Shown: positions 44,866-54,600, counted from the first letter of the stretch. The stretch is DNA of 64,000 nucleotides from an uncultured Sunxiuqinia sp. (GCF_947495665.1 NZ_CANLZV010000004.1:186001-250000); one strand, 5' to 3'. A program made the numbers and translations. Notes: generated from the letters alone by a model not told the origin.

Positions 44866-46174
44866 CCTTGTACTTAATCGCCTGTTCTGTCATCTGTTCA
44901 AACACGGTACGCCATCCTTTCCATTCTCCCCGGTCACTCAGACTTTCATTATGCCATAAACATATAAAAGTTCCCCCGTATTCCCGAATTTCCTGCATTA
45001 ATTTTCCGATGACCTCCAATGCCTCGTCAGGCGCAAGTTTCAGGTAATTTTTAAGCGTGACATCCATGAGCTGAAAAGGGTGAATCCGAAGCGTGGTTTG
45101 CTCCTCTTTTTTCAGGTCATAAAACCAGAAGGAGCTGGAAGTTCCTGCGCGAAATCCACACTGGTCGGCATAACCCATGGTATAATCATGTTGAATACCA
45201 GCCTTGATTAAACGCCGGTATGTGGTTGGAAGCACCAGACGCAAAAAATGCTGACGCGAGGCTTCCACCTTTTGCTGAGTAATAGTCTCCAGGGTTCGGA
45301 TCTCCTGCCGAAGTTCCTTTTTCCTTTTTGTTGACCGATAGGAAGGATGAATGCCCAATTGAAAATTGGCACTTAGCTCTTTTATCAGTTTTTGAAGTTC
45401 CTCATTGTCTGGCGACACATTCCGGTCGTATTGACTTGTTTTGCCTAATAAAATAAAAAAGCGAAGCAGCTCTTTTCGCTCCCCATACAGCTCGCGAATG
45501 TAATCGTAAGTATCGTACGGATCATCCAATTCTCCTCGCAACACCTGCATCCGTTCTTCCAGCAAATGCTTTTCACCTTTGAGCAAACCACGCACAAAAG
45601 CGCCAGCCGTGCGCCACCATCCTTTATTCTTATAGGCCCAGGCATTATCAATATCAATGGTTGAAAGAAAATCAAAGCGAGGTTTTTCATAGTCAAATCC
45701 GGGATAATGCATCTTTATTTCATGAGCAATAAGTTGCGCCCACTGATTAACCACCGGCTTATCCAACAAATGATTGCGATACAGCACACTATGATGCGAC
45801 GGATAACGATGATGTTCATCCAGCTCGCGCATCAGGTACTCCTCGTACCGACTCAGCAAATAAAAACTGGCTGCAAAAGGATCAAAGGGTAAAAAAGAAT
45901 CACCTGAGGATTCAAAAAAATACACTTCGTCCTTATAGGGCACTGCTTCCAGACTATGAAAATTAATGGTATGTTGAAAAAGAATCGGATGTGGATGCAT
46001 CTGTAACGGACAATCCAGTGGAAGCAAGGAATAATTTATCTTCGGAAACTGGCTTTCATTAAACTCATGCAGGTCGGTTGTCAACAAAAAAGGAACGCCC
46101 AGGATTTCGGAAAAAATAAAATCAAAGGTGTATTGCAAGCGATTGGTTATTTCCTGAGCAAATACAACAAGCAT
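44846..46174 (-). CDS. Large polysaccharide deacetylase family protein
   Basis: A 442-residue protein with an N-terminal Bacteroidota-specific region (about 1-150, FDPFAASFYLLSRYEEYLM) and a NodB-like C-terminal part beginning at PRFDFLSTIDIDNAWAYKNK, where the Asp-x-Asp takes the place of the usual FDDG, and continuing to LGIHPSYRSTKRKKEL (a His-Pro-Ser metal motif) and GGTFICLWHNESL. The motifs depart from classical CE4 enzymes, so activity may differ or be lost. It starts 9 bp after radC, and its 3-prime end overlaps the FemAB-like gene by 20 bp. Confidence 0.8.
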   Translation of the reverse strand: MLVVFAQEITNRLQYTFDFIFSEILGVPFLLTTDLHEFNESQFPKINYSLLPLDCPLQMHPHPILFQHTINFHSLEAVPYKDEVYFFESSGDSFLPFDPFAASFYLLSRYEEYLMRELDEHHRYPSHHSVLYRNHLLDKPVVNQWAQLIAHEIKMHYPGFDYEKPRFDFLSTIDIDNAWAYKNKGWWRTAGAFVRGLLKGEKHLLEERMQVLRGELDDPYDTYDYIRELYGERKELLRFFILLGKTSQYDRNVSPDNEELQKLIKELSANFQLGIHPSYRSTKRKKELRQEIRTLETITQQKVEASRQHFLRLVLPTTYRRLIKAGIQHDYTMGYADQCGFRAGTSSSFWFYDLKKEEQTTLRIHPFQLMDVTLKNYLKLAPDEALEVIGKLMQEIREYGGTFICLWHNESLSDRGEWKGWRTVFEQMTEQAIKYKDESGTN

Positions 46175-46183
46175 AATTGGTTT

Positions 46184-46873
46184 TTAAAGTAAAGCCTCAT
46201 CAGCAAAGCTAAGATACTGATCGTGGGCAATAATGACATGATCGAGCACTGTAATTTCCATTAATTCGGCAGCATCCTTAATTTTTCGGGTTACTTTTTT
46301 GTCAGCTTCGCTGGCAGCGCAGTTTCCCGAAGGATGATTGTGGCATAAAATCAAGGAGCAGGCTAATTTTTCAAGGGCTGTTTTCAAAATCAGTTTGACA
46401 TCAATCACCGTCCCAGTAATGCCGCCTTGGCTCACCATAAATTTATCGATAACGGTGTTAGAACGGTTGAGCAATAAAATCCAAAATTCTTCATGAGGAA
46501 GATCTTCCAGCAGAGGCCGAAAATAGTTTGCTGCATCACGACTATTGACTATGACCGTTTTGGCCGGGGCATTTTCTTCTTTTCGGCGCCTCCCCAATTC
46601 CAGTGCAGCCAGAATATTCACTGCTTTGGCCTCTCCAATACCATTAAACTTAAGCAGGTAGGAGGCATCTTTTTTACTGAGCGTCGCTAAATCATTGTTC
46701 ACCGTTCCCAAAATACGGCGGGATAATTCAACGGCTGATTCTTTCGAATTGCCTGAGCCAATTAAAATGGCCAGCAATTCAGCTTCCGACAGGGAGCGTG
46801 TTCCTTTGGTCAACAGTTTTTCCCGTGGCCGGTCTTCCACGGCCCACTCTTTAATGCTTGGTTTCTTGTACAT
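46184..46873 (-). CDS. radC: RadC-family JAB-domain protein
   Basis: A 229-residue protein with an N-terminal helix-hairpin-helix-type UPF0758 region (EWAVEDRPREKLLTKGTRSL, GIGEAKAVNILAALELGRR) and a C-terminal JAB/MPN domain with the metalloprotease-type motif SLILCHNHPSGNCAASEADK. Once linked to recombinational repair in Escherichia coli, the family has no settled biochemical role. Here it is the first gene of an operon continuing into the deacetylase genes with a 9-bp gap. Confidence 0.94.
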   Translation of the reverse strand: MYKKPSIKEWAVEDRPREKLLTKGTRSLSEAELLAILIGSGNSKESAVELSRRILGTVNNDLATLSKKDASYLLKFNGIGEAKAVNILAALELGRRRKEENAPAKTVIVNSRDAANYFRPLLEDLPHEEFWILLLNRSNTVIDKFMVSQGGITGTVIDVKLILKTALEKLACSLILCHNHPSGNCAASEADKKVTRKIKDAAELMEITVLDHVIIAHDQYLSFADEALL

Positions 46874-46945
46874 GATACTGCAGTTGTGCTAAACCAAGTT
46901 ATGAAGAATGAGAGAAATAATGAAATCCATCCTTCAGTTCAGAGC

Positions 46946-46976
46946 AAAAAAAAAGCCTCTTCTTTCGAAGAGGCTT
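46946..46976 (-). terminator. Rho-independent terminator of rpsT
   Basis: AAGCCTCTTC (46953-46962), loop TTTC, GAAGAGGCTT (46967-46976) is a perfect 10-bp stem; the minus-strand transcript runs into U residues. It lies 20 bp past the rpsT stop. Confidence 0.92.
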
Positions 46977-46996
46977 CCTTAATATCTTGTGTTTGC

Positions 46997-47248
46997 TTAT
47001 AACTTGCTAACGTGTGAAGTTAATTTTGATTTCAAATTGGCTGCTTTGTTTTTGTGAATCAAATTCTTCTTAGCCAATCGATCAATCATAGAAACAACCT
47101 TTGGAAGTTGCGCTACGGCTGCTTCCTTTTCGCTTATCGCACGAATATCACGAAGCGCATTACGCATAGTCTTGGCAAAGTACTTATTGTGTACTTTCTT
47201 TTTTTCGTCTTGACGAATTCTTTTTTTAGCCGATTGATGATGTGCCAT
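46997..47248 (-). CDS. rpsT: 30S ribosomal protein S20
   Basis: An 83-residue basic protein that binds 16S rRNA early in small-subunit assembly. Typical features: MAHHQSAKKRIRQDEKKK at the start, KTMRNALRDIRA in the middle and LIHKNKAANLKSKLTSHV at the end, as in all S20 proteins. It lies 30 bp downstream of a tRNA-Glu gene on the same strand with no promoter or terminator seen between them, so the two are likely co-transcribed from the promoter at 47378-47408. Confidence 0.97.
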   Translation of the reverse strand: MAHHQSAKKRIRQDEKKKVHNKYFAKTMRNALRDIRAISEKEAAVAQLPKVVSMIDRLAKKNLIHKNKAANLKSKLTSHVSKL

Positions 47249-47278
47249 TTTCTGTTTCTTCTGAATAAATAAAATTAG

Positions 47279-47350
47279 TAGCCCGTAGGGGATTCGAACC
47301 CCTGCTACCAGGATGAAAACCTGGCGTCCTAACCCCTAGACGAACGGGCC
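47279..47350 (-). tRNA. tRNA-Glu (anticodon TTC)
   Basis: On the minus strand the 72 nt fold into a full cloverleaf: acceptor GGCCCGT with ACGGGCT (first pair G-U), anticodon stem CCAGG/CCTGG with loop TTTTCAT giving anticodon TTC, and T arm GGGGTTCGAATCCCC. The discriminator base is A and CCA is not encoded. It decodes GAA/GAG. Confidence 0.95.
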
Positions 47351-47377
47351 ATCATGTCTGTTCCTGAATTGGAGTTG

Positions 47378-47408
47378 CAAAAGTAATTGTTTTTTTTTTG
47401 CTTCCAAA
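47378..47408 (-). promoter_or_regulatory. Promoter of tRNA-Glu and rpsT
   Basis: On the minus strand TTTG (47408-47405) and TACTTTTG (47385-47378) are 19 bp apart, an exact match to the Bacteroidota housekeeping consensus TTTG-N19-TAnnTTTG. The predicted start is about 20 bp before the tRNA. Confidence 0.72.
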
Positions 47409-47427
47409 TTTTCTCAGGATTTTTTTT

Positions 47428-47477
47428 CGCTGAAATCGGCTGCCCTACTTTTAGGGTGGCTGTTTTTGATTTCAGCG
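47428..47477. other. Long imperfect hairpin between oxyR and tRNA-Glu
   Basis: CGCTGAAATC (47428-47437) and GATTTCAGCG (47468-47477) form a perfect outer 10-bp stem; inside it CCCTA and TAGGG form a second stem with loop CTTT. There is no U-run on either side in the minus direction, so it is not a standard terminator, though it is placed where oxyR transcripts should end. An RNA end-stabiliser or small-repeat remnant is possible. Confidence 0.5.
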
Positions 47478-47530
47478 ATGCAAAGAAATGGAACATTTTT
47501 TAAACTTCAAAACAAAAAATGAAAAAAAAT

Positions 47531-48472
47531 TTACTTCCATTCTACAATTGTTCCCCGCTCGCGACTCAACAGTTCCTGGGGCATGGCAGCAGCCATCTCT
47601 TTCCACAACAAGTCAACCAGCTTATTCTTAGCAAAATGGCGTGAATACACCAGACTAACTTCGCGCAAAGGGGTTACATCATCAAAACTTCGAACATGTT
47701 TTCTTCGACAATCAGACATATCCACCGTTGCCAATTCCGGAATCAGGGTAATGCCGCCTTCCTTGTCAATAATGTTCATAAGCGTCTCTAACGAGCCTGC
47801 TTCGAAGTGAAAAGGAAGCTCCCGGTTGGATGCCCCTTTAAAGGAACACAGGTTGATTACCTGGTGGCGGAAACAGTGGCCATCGCTCAGCAACCAAATC
47901 TCCGGCGTGGCAATGTCTTTCACTTTTAGTTTTTTCTGATTGTAAAGCGGATGATTCTCGTGGCAATAAAGCATCATTTCCTCGTAAAAGATCGGCCTCT
48001 CATTAATCTTATCCTCTTTAAGCGGTGTGACTAAAACGCCCACATCCAGCAAATCGCGCTTTAAGTGGTCCACAATATTTTCGGTAGTCAACTCCTCAAC
48101 GGTAATCAGAATATTGGGGTATTTGCGCTTGTAGTTACCAATAAAGAGCGGCAATAGGTAAGGTGCTAATGTGGGAATGATTCCGATTTTCAGTTCTCCG
48201 GAAATCAAATTTTTGTGATCCTTGACAATGTCGTTTACCTTTTCGGTTTCCTGCAAAATAATCCGCGATTGCTCAATAATGCGTTTGCCAACATCGGTTG
48301 GAATTAAGGGTTGCTTGCTTCGGTCGAAAATAATAATCTCTAAATCTTCTTCCAGCTTTTTGATTTGCATACTGAGGGTGGGTTGCGTGATAAAGCAATG
48401 TTCGGCAGCGCGGCCAAAATGCCTAAACGTGTCAACAGCAACAATGTATTCCAACTGAGTTAGTGTGATCAT
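47531..48472 (-). CDS. oxyR: LysR-type peroxide sensor OxyR
   Basis: A 313-residue LysR-family activator of the hydrogen peroxide response. The N-terminal winged helix-turn-helix is FRHFGRAAEHCFITQPTLSM followed by QIKKLEEDLEIIIFDRS; the effector domain contains DGHCFRHQVINLC, with Cys200 and Cys209 nine residues apart as Cys199/Cys208 in the Escherichia coli protein, the pair that forms the regulatory disulfide. This separates it from other LysR proteins with good confidence. No catalase or peroxidase gene is adjacent, so its targets must be elsewhere. Confidence 0.93.
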   Translation of the reverse strand: MITLTQLEYIVAVDTFRHFGRAAEHCFITQPTLSMQIKKLEEDLEIIIFDRSKQPLIPTDVGKRIIEQSRIILQETEKVNDIVKDHKNLISGELKIGIIPTLAPYLLPLFIGNYKRKYPNILITVEELTTENIVDHLKRDLLDVGVLVTPLKEDKINERPIFYEEMMLYCHENHPLYNQKKLKVKDIATPEIWLLSDGHCFRHQVINLCSFKGASNRELPFHFEAGSLETLMNIIDKEGGITLIPELATVDMSDCRRKHVRSFDDVTPLREVSLVYSRHFAKNKLVDLLWKEMAAAMPQELLSRERGTIVEWK

Positions 48473-48532
48473 GGATTTTTCTATTTTATCTTGCTACTTG
48501 CTAAAAATAGAAAAAAACAACAGAAACTAAAC

Positions 48533-49105
48533 TTAATTAGTAAAAAGTTGCTGACGCAACCACTCAAAAAGAGCAATACTTAACGCATGGGAGATATTCA
48601 TTGATTTACAAAGACCTGTCATCGGAATATGAACACTGTGAGCACAGCGATGGATATGTTCTTCGGAAAGTCCATGCATTTCACTTCCCAGCAGAAACGC
48701 AACTTTATCAGGAAGTTTCGTGGCAAACACGTTTGTCGATGCTTCATTGGTTTCAATTGCCACCAGGGTATAGTCCTTCGGAATGGCCTGAAAAAATTCC
48801 TCCGAGCTAAGCCAAACCAGTTTGACATGCTTGTAGCTTAGTCCTGCCGTTTTCCGAATGCTACCTTCGCGCTTGGGGTTTTCATCATCGAGCAAGTAAA
48901 GCGTGTCGCCCCCAACATTATCTATTAGACGCATTAAACTACCCACATTTTGCGGATTTTTAACTTTCAATGCAGCCACAATGGGCTTGTGCGTTGGTTC
49001 AGGATACTGCTGTGACTGAAAAAAAGCAACTGAATTTGTTTCCATCCTGTTCTTGCTATTTGAATTCTTTGCCCCTATACCTATCTGGAAAGAATCCTTT
49101 ATCAT
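48533..49105 (-). CDS. SPOUT-class RNA 2-prime-O-methyltransferase (TrmH family)
   Basis: A protein of up to 190 residues with the trefoil-knot methyltransferase fold. The three SpoU motifs are NPQNVGSLMRLIDNVGGDTL, LLGSEMHGLSEEHI and IPMTGLCKSMNISHALSIAL. It should use S-adenosylmethionine to methylate ribose in tRNA or rRNA; which site is not clear. Two starts are possible: the ATG at 49105, which overlaps the stop of the LytTR gene as ATGA, and the internal ATG at 49045, after which family-like sequence begins. The overlap favours translational coupling with the LytTR gene. Confidence 0.88.
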   Translation of the reverse strand: MIKDSFQIGIGAKNSNSKNRMETNSVAFFQSQQYPEPTHKPIVAALKVKNPQNVGSLMRLIDNVGGDTLYLLDDENPKREGSIRKTAGLSYKHVKLVWLSSEEFFQAIPKDYTLVAIETNEASTNVFATKLPDKVAFLLGSEMHGLSEEHIHRCAHSVHIPMTGLCKSMNISHALSIALFEWLRQQLFTN

Positions 49106-49593
49106 TTAACTGCCCGGAGTACATTCTGTTCAGACAAGGTGCCGGATATTTTTTCCTTAAACGATTTTCTGCGCGGAGCTGAAAAACACGTGCAATCAAA
49201 CATGATCCACTTTTTAAAGCTTGCCACCTTGTTCTTTCCTATAATCATGTTTCGACCACTTCCGTGACGAACACATAATTCAATTTTGCTATTCTCAATG
49301 TAGGAAAACGATTGAATCGCATTATAATTGACAATAACCTGCCGGTTAATCCGAAAAAAGCCCGGGCAAATATCTTTTTCTATGGCCGACAGTCCTAATT
49401 CACAAAAATAGGTTTCATTATCTTCGGTTACGACAAATACGTTTTTATTCTCATGAAAAAAATAAAGAATTTCCTGAATCGGAAGAATCAACTGGGTTAG
49501 CCCTTTCGATACAATAATATTCTTCAATACCAAGGAAGCTCCCTGGCTTTCATCATGCTCCTGAATCTCACAATACGCCTTCATTGTCAACAT
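49102..49593 (-). CDS. LytTR DNA-binding domain protein without receiver domain
   Basis: A 163-residue protein (ATG at 49593 or 49584). Residues about 24-130 form a LytTR domain: ILPIQEILYFFHENKNVFVV, then YFCELGLSAIEKDICPGFFR, INRQVIVNYNAIQSFSYI, and MIIGKNKVASFKKWI. It lacks the N-terminal receiver of normal LytR-type response regulators, so it is either constitutive or driven by the 25-residue N-terminal segment. No histidine kinase is near. The stop overlaps the ATG of the SPOUT gene by one base pattern (ATGA). The upstream 500 bp has two hairpins that may belong to its leader. Confidence 0.85.
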   Translation of the reverse strand: MLTMKAYCEIQEHDESQGASLVLKNIIVSKGLTQLILPIQEILYFFHENKNVFVVTEDNETYFCELGLSAIEKDICPGFFRINRQVIVNYNAIQSFSYIENSKIELCVRHGSGRNMIIGKNKVASFKKWIMFDCTCFSAPRRKSFKEKISGTLSEQNVLRAVK

Positions 49594-50110
49594 GTTTATG
49601 TTGCAGAGTATTAATTAAGAACGCCTTAATGTCTGAAACAAACCACAAACAAGAAAATTGATTAGTTTAAAAAAAGATGAAAGCATGGAATCACAACATC
49701 AGGTATGCTAAAGCCCTTCATCCGATTCATTGCTGAATTGGCAAATCGTCAAAGGCTTATTTTATAAGCCCGTTTATCCCTAAAAGTCCCTTTTCTTCAA
49801 TTTGCAGTAAGCGAGCACCCGGCATTTATGTAGTTCCCGGATGATCAAACATTATAGTCTCTACCCTCTTCACGTTATTACTTGTTCTCTTTCATTTAAG
49901 CTTAGGCTCCATTCGCTATTTAGCAGAAAAACAACCTAAAAAAAACGCCATTTGGGTCAACCCTAAATCCATCGTAACTCTCTTAAGTAATTTTCAGTTA
50001 CGATAATTCCACCCCAAACAGACTACAAAGAAAACAAAAACAACTTAGCAAATGACCATTTATGTCTTGCAAATCGATTATTTAACTTATCAATCAGAAA
50101 AAATACGTTT
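49594..50110. other. 517-bp intergenic region with two inverted repeats
   Basis: No gene is seen. A perfect hairpin GGCTTAT-TTT-ATAAGCC lies at 49754-49770. A 9-bp inverted repeat ATCGTAACT (49971-49979) / AGTTACGAT (49996-50004) with a 16-nt spacer lies closer to the thioredoxin-like gene. Both are transcribed, if at all, between that gene and the LytTR gene. The second could terminate the former weakly or be a protein-binding dyad; neither has a flanking U-run. Confidence 0.4.
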
Positions 50111-51550
50111 CTAATTGCCACTGATAAATGATTCAAGCTGCTTAAAGGATTCCGGAATTTGTAAGATCGTTTTATCCTTACCCAGAATAAACATAACCGG
50201 ACTCGACAAGATGTAGTAATCATTAGCCACCGGGCTATTGATACCACCGGGCGCCCACACATCAGTCCATCCATAATTTTTTTGATTGTGAAACTGCTCC
50301 CATTTTTCCCGGTCCTCATCCACTGAAATGGTAATCACATCGAACCAAACCTTATTTTCAGGCACGTCATTCCAGCTTTTCAGTTTGTCAAGCAGCTCCT
50401 TGCAATGGCTGCATTCCGAATCGTAGAACACGAGCAGGCCATAGCTTTTATCGTTGGAAATTCCGTTAAACCGCACCTGCATACCGTTCACCATTTCGGC
50501 CTCAAAGGAGGGAGCCAGTGCCCCTGCCGTTAGTTTCTTCATTCCTTCCAGCCGCCGAAGAATTTCCTGTTTTTTGGATGTCAGACAATGTGGATTCTGA
50601 ATATGCGCTTCAAGCATTCGCATGCCCGGTGCAATTCCCAAAGCCTCGTATCCGACATAAAAATAATCAACCATCCAGCCATACACCTCCGGATGCCCTT
50701 GCGCCGCTTTTTCGCAGGCAATCCTTCCTGCTTGGGTAAACAGGGAATCCCGAAGTTCATCCGACGTGACATGCATGCCAAACATGCGCATGTAAGCGGT
50801 TACAAAGTCATTGAAAGCCTGAGTACGCAAAAGCCAGGGATCACTCAAATCAATCTCATCAAAATAATGCAAAGCCTGCTCGTGCAGTTGTTGCTCTGCC
50901 GAAGTTTCCCAGCTGATGTCTGGCACTTTCTGAAAAGCATACACACGGCTTACGAACAAGTCATTTTGAGCTTCCTCCAACGCGGCAATCCATTGGTTAT
51001 AGCGCTGTCTGTTTTTCTCAAACTCCTTTTCCGCTTCCTTGTAAAACCGGCCTTCCTTTTCATGATAACCAGCCAGAAGCTGCTCCAGCAAAATAAGGGG
51101 TTGTCGGCGCGTGGCATTTTCTTTCAGAAAAGCAAAGTAGCTTGTGTTCTCCACGTCATTGCCCAGGTAAACGCTATCCGGCTGTGTTTGCAGCGGATTA
51201 ATGCCAATTTCCAGGTCATTTTCATTCATGAAAAAAACAAACTCCGAAGGATAAGACTGGTCCGTTGCTTTTTGGCGGTAATCCATCCGTAACAAAAACT
51301 GTCCGGGAAGATGTGCTTTCGGGATTGTCAGACTAACCGAATCCTGTACGCCATCAATCGTCTTCAAGGCCGATTCATAGCGTCCGTTTTCAAAGGGAGT
51401 CACCGTTATTTTGGAATCATACACTCCCCGAATGTGAATGGTTAGTTTCGTCTCATTCCCCTGCCCTGAAGCCTTCAGGCTCCAAGGTAGTAGTGCCAAA
51501 AGCACCAAGGCAAAAATGTAAATTGGTTGATTATCTCGTTTTAAATTCAT
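50111..51550 (-). CDS. Exported thioredoxin-like (TlpA/DUF5106-type) protein
   Basis: A 479-residue periplasmic protein with an N-terminal hydrophobic segment (YIFALVLLALLPWSL). Residues about 35-330 are the mixed Bacteroidota N-terminal region typical of AhpC/TSA- or DUF4369-like thioredoxin proteins, and 345-479 a thioredoxin fold: APSFEAEMVNGMQVRFNGIS, GLLVFYDSECSHCKELLDKL (active site CSHC) and cis-Pro in ILSSPVMFILGKDKTIL. It presumably acts as a disulfide oxidoreductase in the periplasm. It is followed on the opposite side by the giant surface-protein gene, 109 bp upstream. Confidence 0.88.
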   Translation of the reverse strand: MNLKRDNQPIYIFALVLLALLPWSLKASGQGNETKLTIHIRGVYDSKITVTPFENGRYESALKTIDGVQDSVSLTIPKAHLPGQFLLRMDYRQKATDQSYPSEFVFFMNENDLEIGINPLQTQPDSVYLGNDVENTSYFAFLKENATRRQPLILLEQLLAGYHEKEGRFYKEAEKEFEKNRQRYNQWIAALEEAQNDLFVSRVYAFQKVPDISWETSAEQQLHEQALHYFDEIDLSDPWLLRTQAFNDFVTAYMRMFGMHVTSDELRDSLFTQAGRIACEKAAQGHPEVYGWMVDYFYVGYEALGIAPGMRMLEAHIQNPHCLTSKKQEILRRLEGMKKLTAGALAPSFEAEMVNGMQVRFNGISNDKSYGLLVFYDSECSHCKELLDKLKSWNDVPENKVWFDVITISVDEDREKWEQFHNQKNYGWTDVWAPGGINSPVANDYYILSSPVMFILGKDKTILQIPESFKQLESFISGN

Positions 51551-51659
51551 TGTTCTCTCTTTTTAGCCACTTCAATTCCGGGATTTCGCTCTCCGCTACG
51601 CTCCCATTTTTTCTGCGGCAAATATATTTAAGTTTCATAGAATATCCGTGTTCATCCAA

Positions 51660-54600
51660 TCAGTTGCTTTTAATACACCGGACGGGGAAAGCATACGCCT
51701 TAGTTGTTGTGCTCATCGCGCTCCCCGAAGAGGTAATGGACAAATAATAGCCCGTGGTGCTCGAGTACTGCGTACCGCTCCAATAATAGCCGTTGCTTCC
51801 CCGGTATTGCAAGTTTCCGTTCGAATAGTACAAGTTCCCGGCCAGATGAAGTTTCAATACAGAGTTGAAGGCATCTGCACCCCTCGTCCAGTACTGAGGC
51901 GGGTTATCTGCATTGGTCCATTCAGTCAACGTAGGAATACGCCAGGTACCACCAAGCAACAGTCGACAAGGATCATTACTTACAGCCCATTGCGCACTCT
52001 GAGAAATCCCCGGAATCCAGCTATCCGCAGGCGCACGCGTTCCGTCGTACTTAAAGCCCTGCGAGCAGTTAAACTGCCAGTACCATCCCCCCGAAGCTTC
52101 GGAATTGTCGGTCAGGGCAGTTGGCTGACGATCGGCGCCCAGGTTCTGAGTTAACCAACAAGCTGCACTTCCCGACATGGTGCTGCTCACCGAATGATAA
52201 GTAACTGTTTTGCTTTCCGGTGCTCCGTTCTCACCTTCGGTATGCAGGACTGAAAATGTTTTTCGGCAAACCTTAAAGCTAGATTGTACCGGGCTGTAGG
52301 CTGTGCCTTCACTGTTAGTGGCAAAGGCACGAACATAATAAGTTGGCCCTTCGGTCAAGCCCGAAATCATTCCAGTAAAACTTCCAACACCACTTCCCAC
52401 TGAAACCTTGCTATCTGCGATGGTCGGATTTCCAGTTGTATTCCAGCACAAACCGCGGTCTGTGACTGGCTGGCCTCCGTCAATCGTCACAGTTGCTGTT
52501 CCGGCGGCTGTGCTTAAACTGATGGTTGAGTTTGGAATAACTACAGCACTAACGGAAGGCTTTGCCAACTGAACCTCATCGCGAATACACCTTACCGGGA
52601 ATGCATAAGCCTTGGTGGTTGTACTCAGGGCACTGCTTGATGTATTCAGGCTCAGGTAGTGCCCGGTTGTGGAGCTGTACTGGGTGCTGGTCCAATAATA
52701 GCCATGACTTCCACGATACTGCAAGTTTCCGTTCGAATAATACAAGTTTCCGGCCATGTGTAACTTCAGTTCCGAATTATAAGCATCTTGAACACTGTTC
52801 CAGAACTGTGGCGGAGCATCGGCTTTGGTCCATTCGGTCAGGGTTGGAATGCGCCATCCAAGGCCAAGCAACAAGTGGCACGGATCATTGCCCGAAGACC
52901 AGTTTGAGCTTTGAGAGATGGAGCCAATCCAGGATTCCCAGGCCGGTGCAGGCGAATAGGCCGTTCCGTTGTGTCTAAAACCTTGTTCTTTGTTAAACTG
53001 CCAGTACCAACCCGAAGCCGCTTCTGCATTGTCGTTATACGAAGTAGCTTCCCGGTCGGCTCCCAGGTTTTGAGTAAGCCAGCAAGCAGCTTTCCCCGAC
53101 ACATTGGTGCTAATGGAATGGTAAGTTACAATTTTGCTCACCGGAGCTCCATTTTGACCTTCAACATGAATAACATCAAACGAGCTTGGGCAGATCTTAA
53201 AACTGGTCACCGTTGGGCTGTAAGCCGTTCCTTTGCTGTTGATGGCATACGCCCTTACGTAATAGGTTGGTCCTTCTTTTAACCCGGTTAGCTTGCCGGT
53301 AAATTTACCAACATCGCTTCCAAGCGGCACGGTATTGTCCGCCGTTGTTGGTGTGCCGGAAGTATTCCAGCAAAAGCCCCTTTCAGTAACTTCAGCCCCT
53401 CCGTTTGAAGAAACCGTTGCCGTTCCTTCCGCAGTGGTCGCCGTCATCCCGGAAGTTGGGATTTCAACATCGCTTACCGATGGGATGCTGATGCTTACCT
53501 CATCGCGAATACAACGCAGAGAATAAGCATAGGCTTTGCTGGCCGTACTCATAACACTGCTTGAGGAATTGATGATAAAATAATGCCCCGTGGTTGAACT
53601 GTACTGCGTACTGCTCCAGTAGCTTCCTACGCTCCCCCGGTTCTGCAACACACCGGTTGAATAGTACAGATTCCCGGCCTGGTGCAGTTTCAATACCGAA
53701 TTATAGGCATCCGTTGCACTGTTCCAGAACTGAGGTGCTGCATCGGCTTTCGTCCACTCAGTGGAAGTTGGAATACGCCAGCCCAAACCAAGTTGTAAGG
53801 CGCAAGGATCCTCTGCGGCCGTCCAGCTCATGCTTTCTGAAATGCTTCCAACCCAAGTTGTCCAGGCATCCGAAGGTGTTCGACCACCATCAAACTTATA
53901 GCCTTGTTTCCGGTTGAACTGCCAGTACCAGCCTGAAGAAGCCTCCGTGGCATCGTTGTATGCCTTGGGCTGCTGGCTGGCTCCCAGGTTTTGGGTTAAC
54001 CAGCAAGCCGACTTGCCCGAGATATTGCTACTTATGGAATGATAGGTTACGGTTTTTGTTTCCGGAGCCCCATTCAGCCCTTCGGTGTGAATTACTTCAA
54101 ACTCAACCGGACAGATTTTAAAACTGGTTACTTCGGGGCTGTATGCCGTTCCTTCGCTGTTAGTTGCATAAGCACGTACATAGTAAGTATCACTCTCATT
54201 CAAACCTTCCAGCATACCGGTAAAGCTGCCCAAGCCACTTCCTACCGGAACAACTTTATCCGAAAGCGTTGGAGTCACTCCGGTCGTATTCCAACACAAT
54301 CCTCTTGCAAGAACCTTGGCTCCACCATTCGTGGTAACCGTGGCTGATCCTTCTGCGGTGGTTGTTTTCATTCCGGAAGTCGGTACTTCCACATTGCTGA
54401 CCGTGGGAATTGAAATCTTCAGGTCTTCGCGTAAACAACGCACCGGAAGCGCATAGGCTTTACTGATTGTTCCCATCACACTGCTTGAAGAAGTCAAAGC
54501 CAGGTAATGCCCGGTTGTTGAGGCGGACTGGGTACTGCTCCAATAATACCCAAGCCCACCGCGGTTTTGCAGCGCTCCGTTTGAATAATATAAATAACCG

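Noticed and set aside
44846-46174. Polysaccharide-biosynthesis gene cluster with glycosyltransferases
   Set aside because: No glycosyltransferase, flippase or polymerase is in this stretch; only modifying-type enzymes are.
49971-50004. Terminator of the thioredoxin-like gene
   Set aside because: The dyad has a 16-nt spacer and no U-run on the minus strand, so it is listed only as an inverted repeat.
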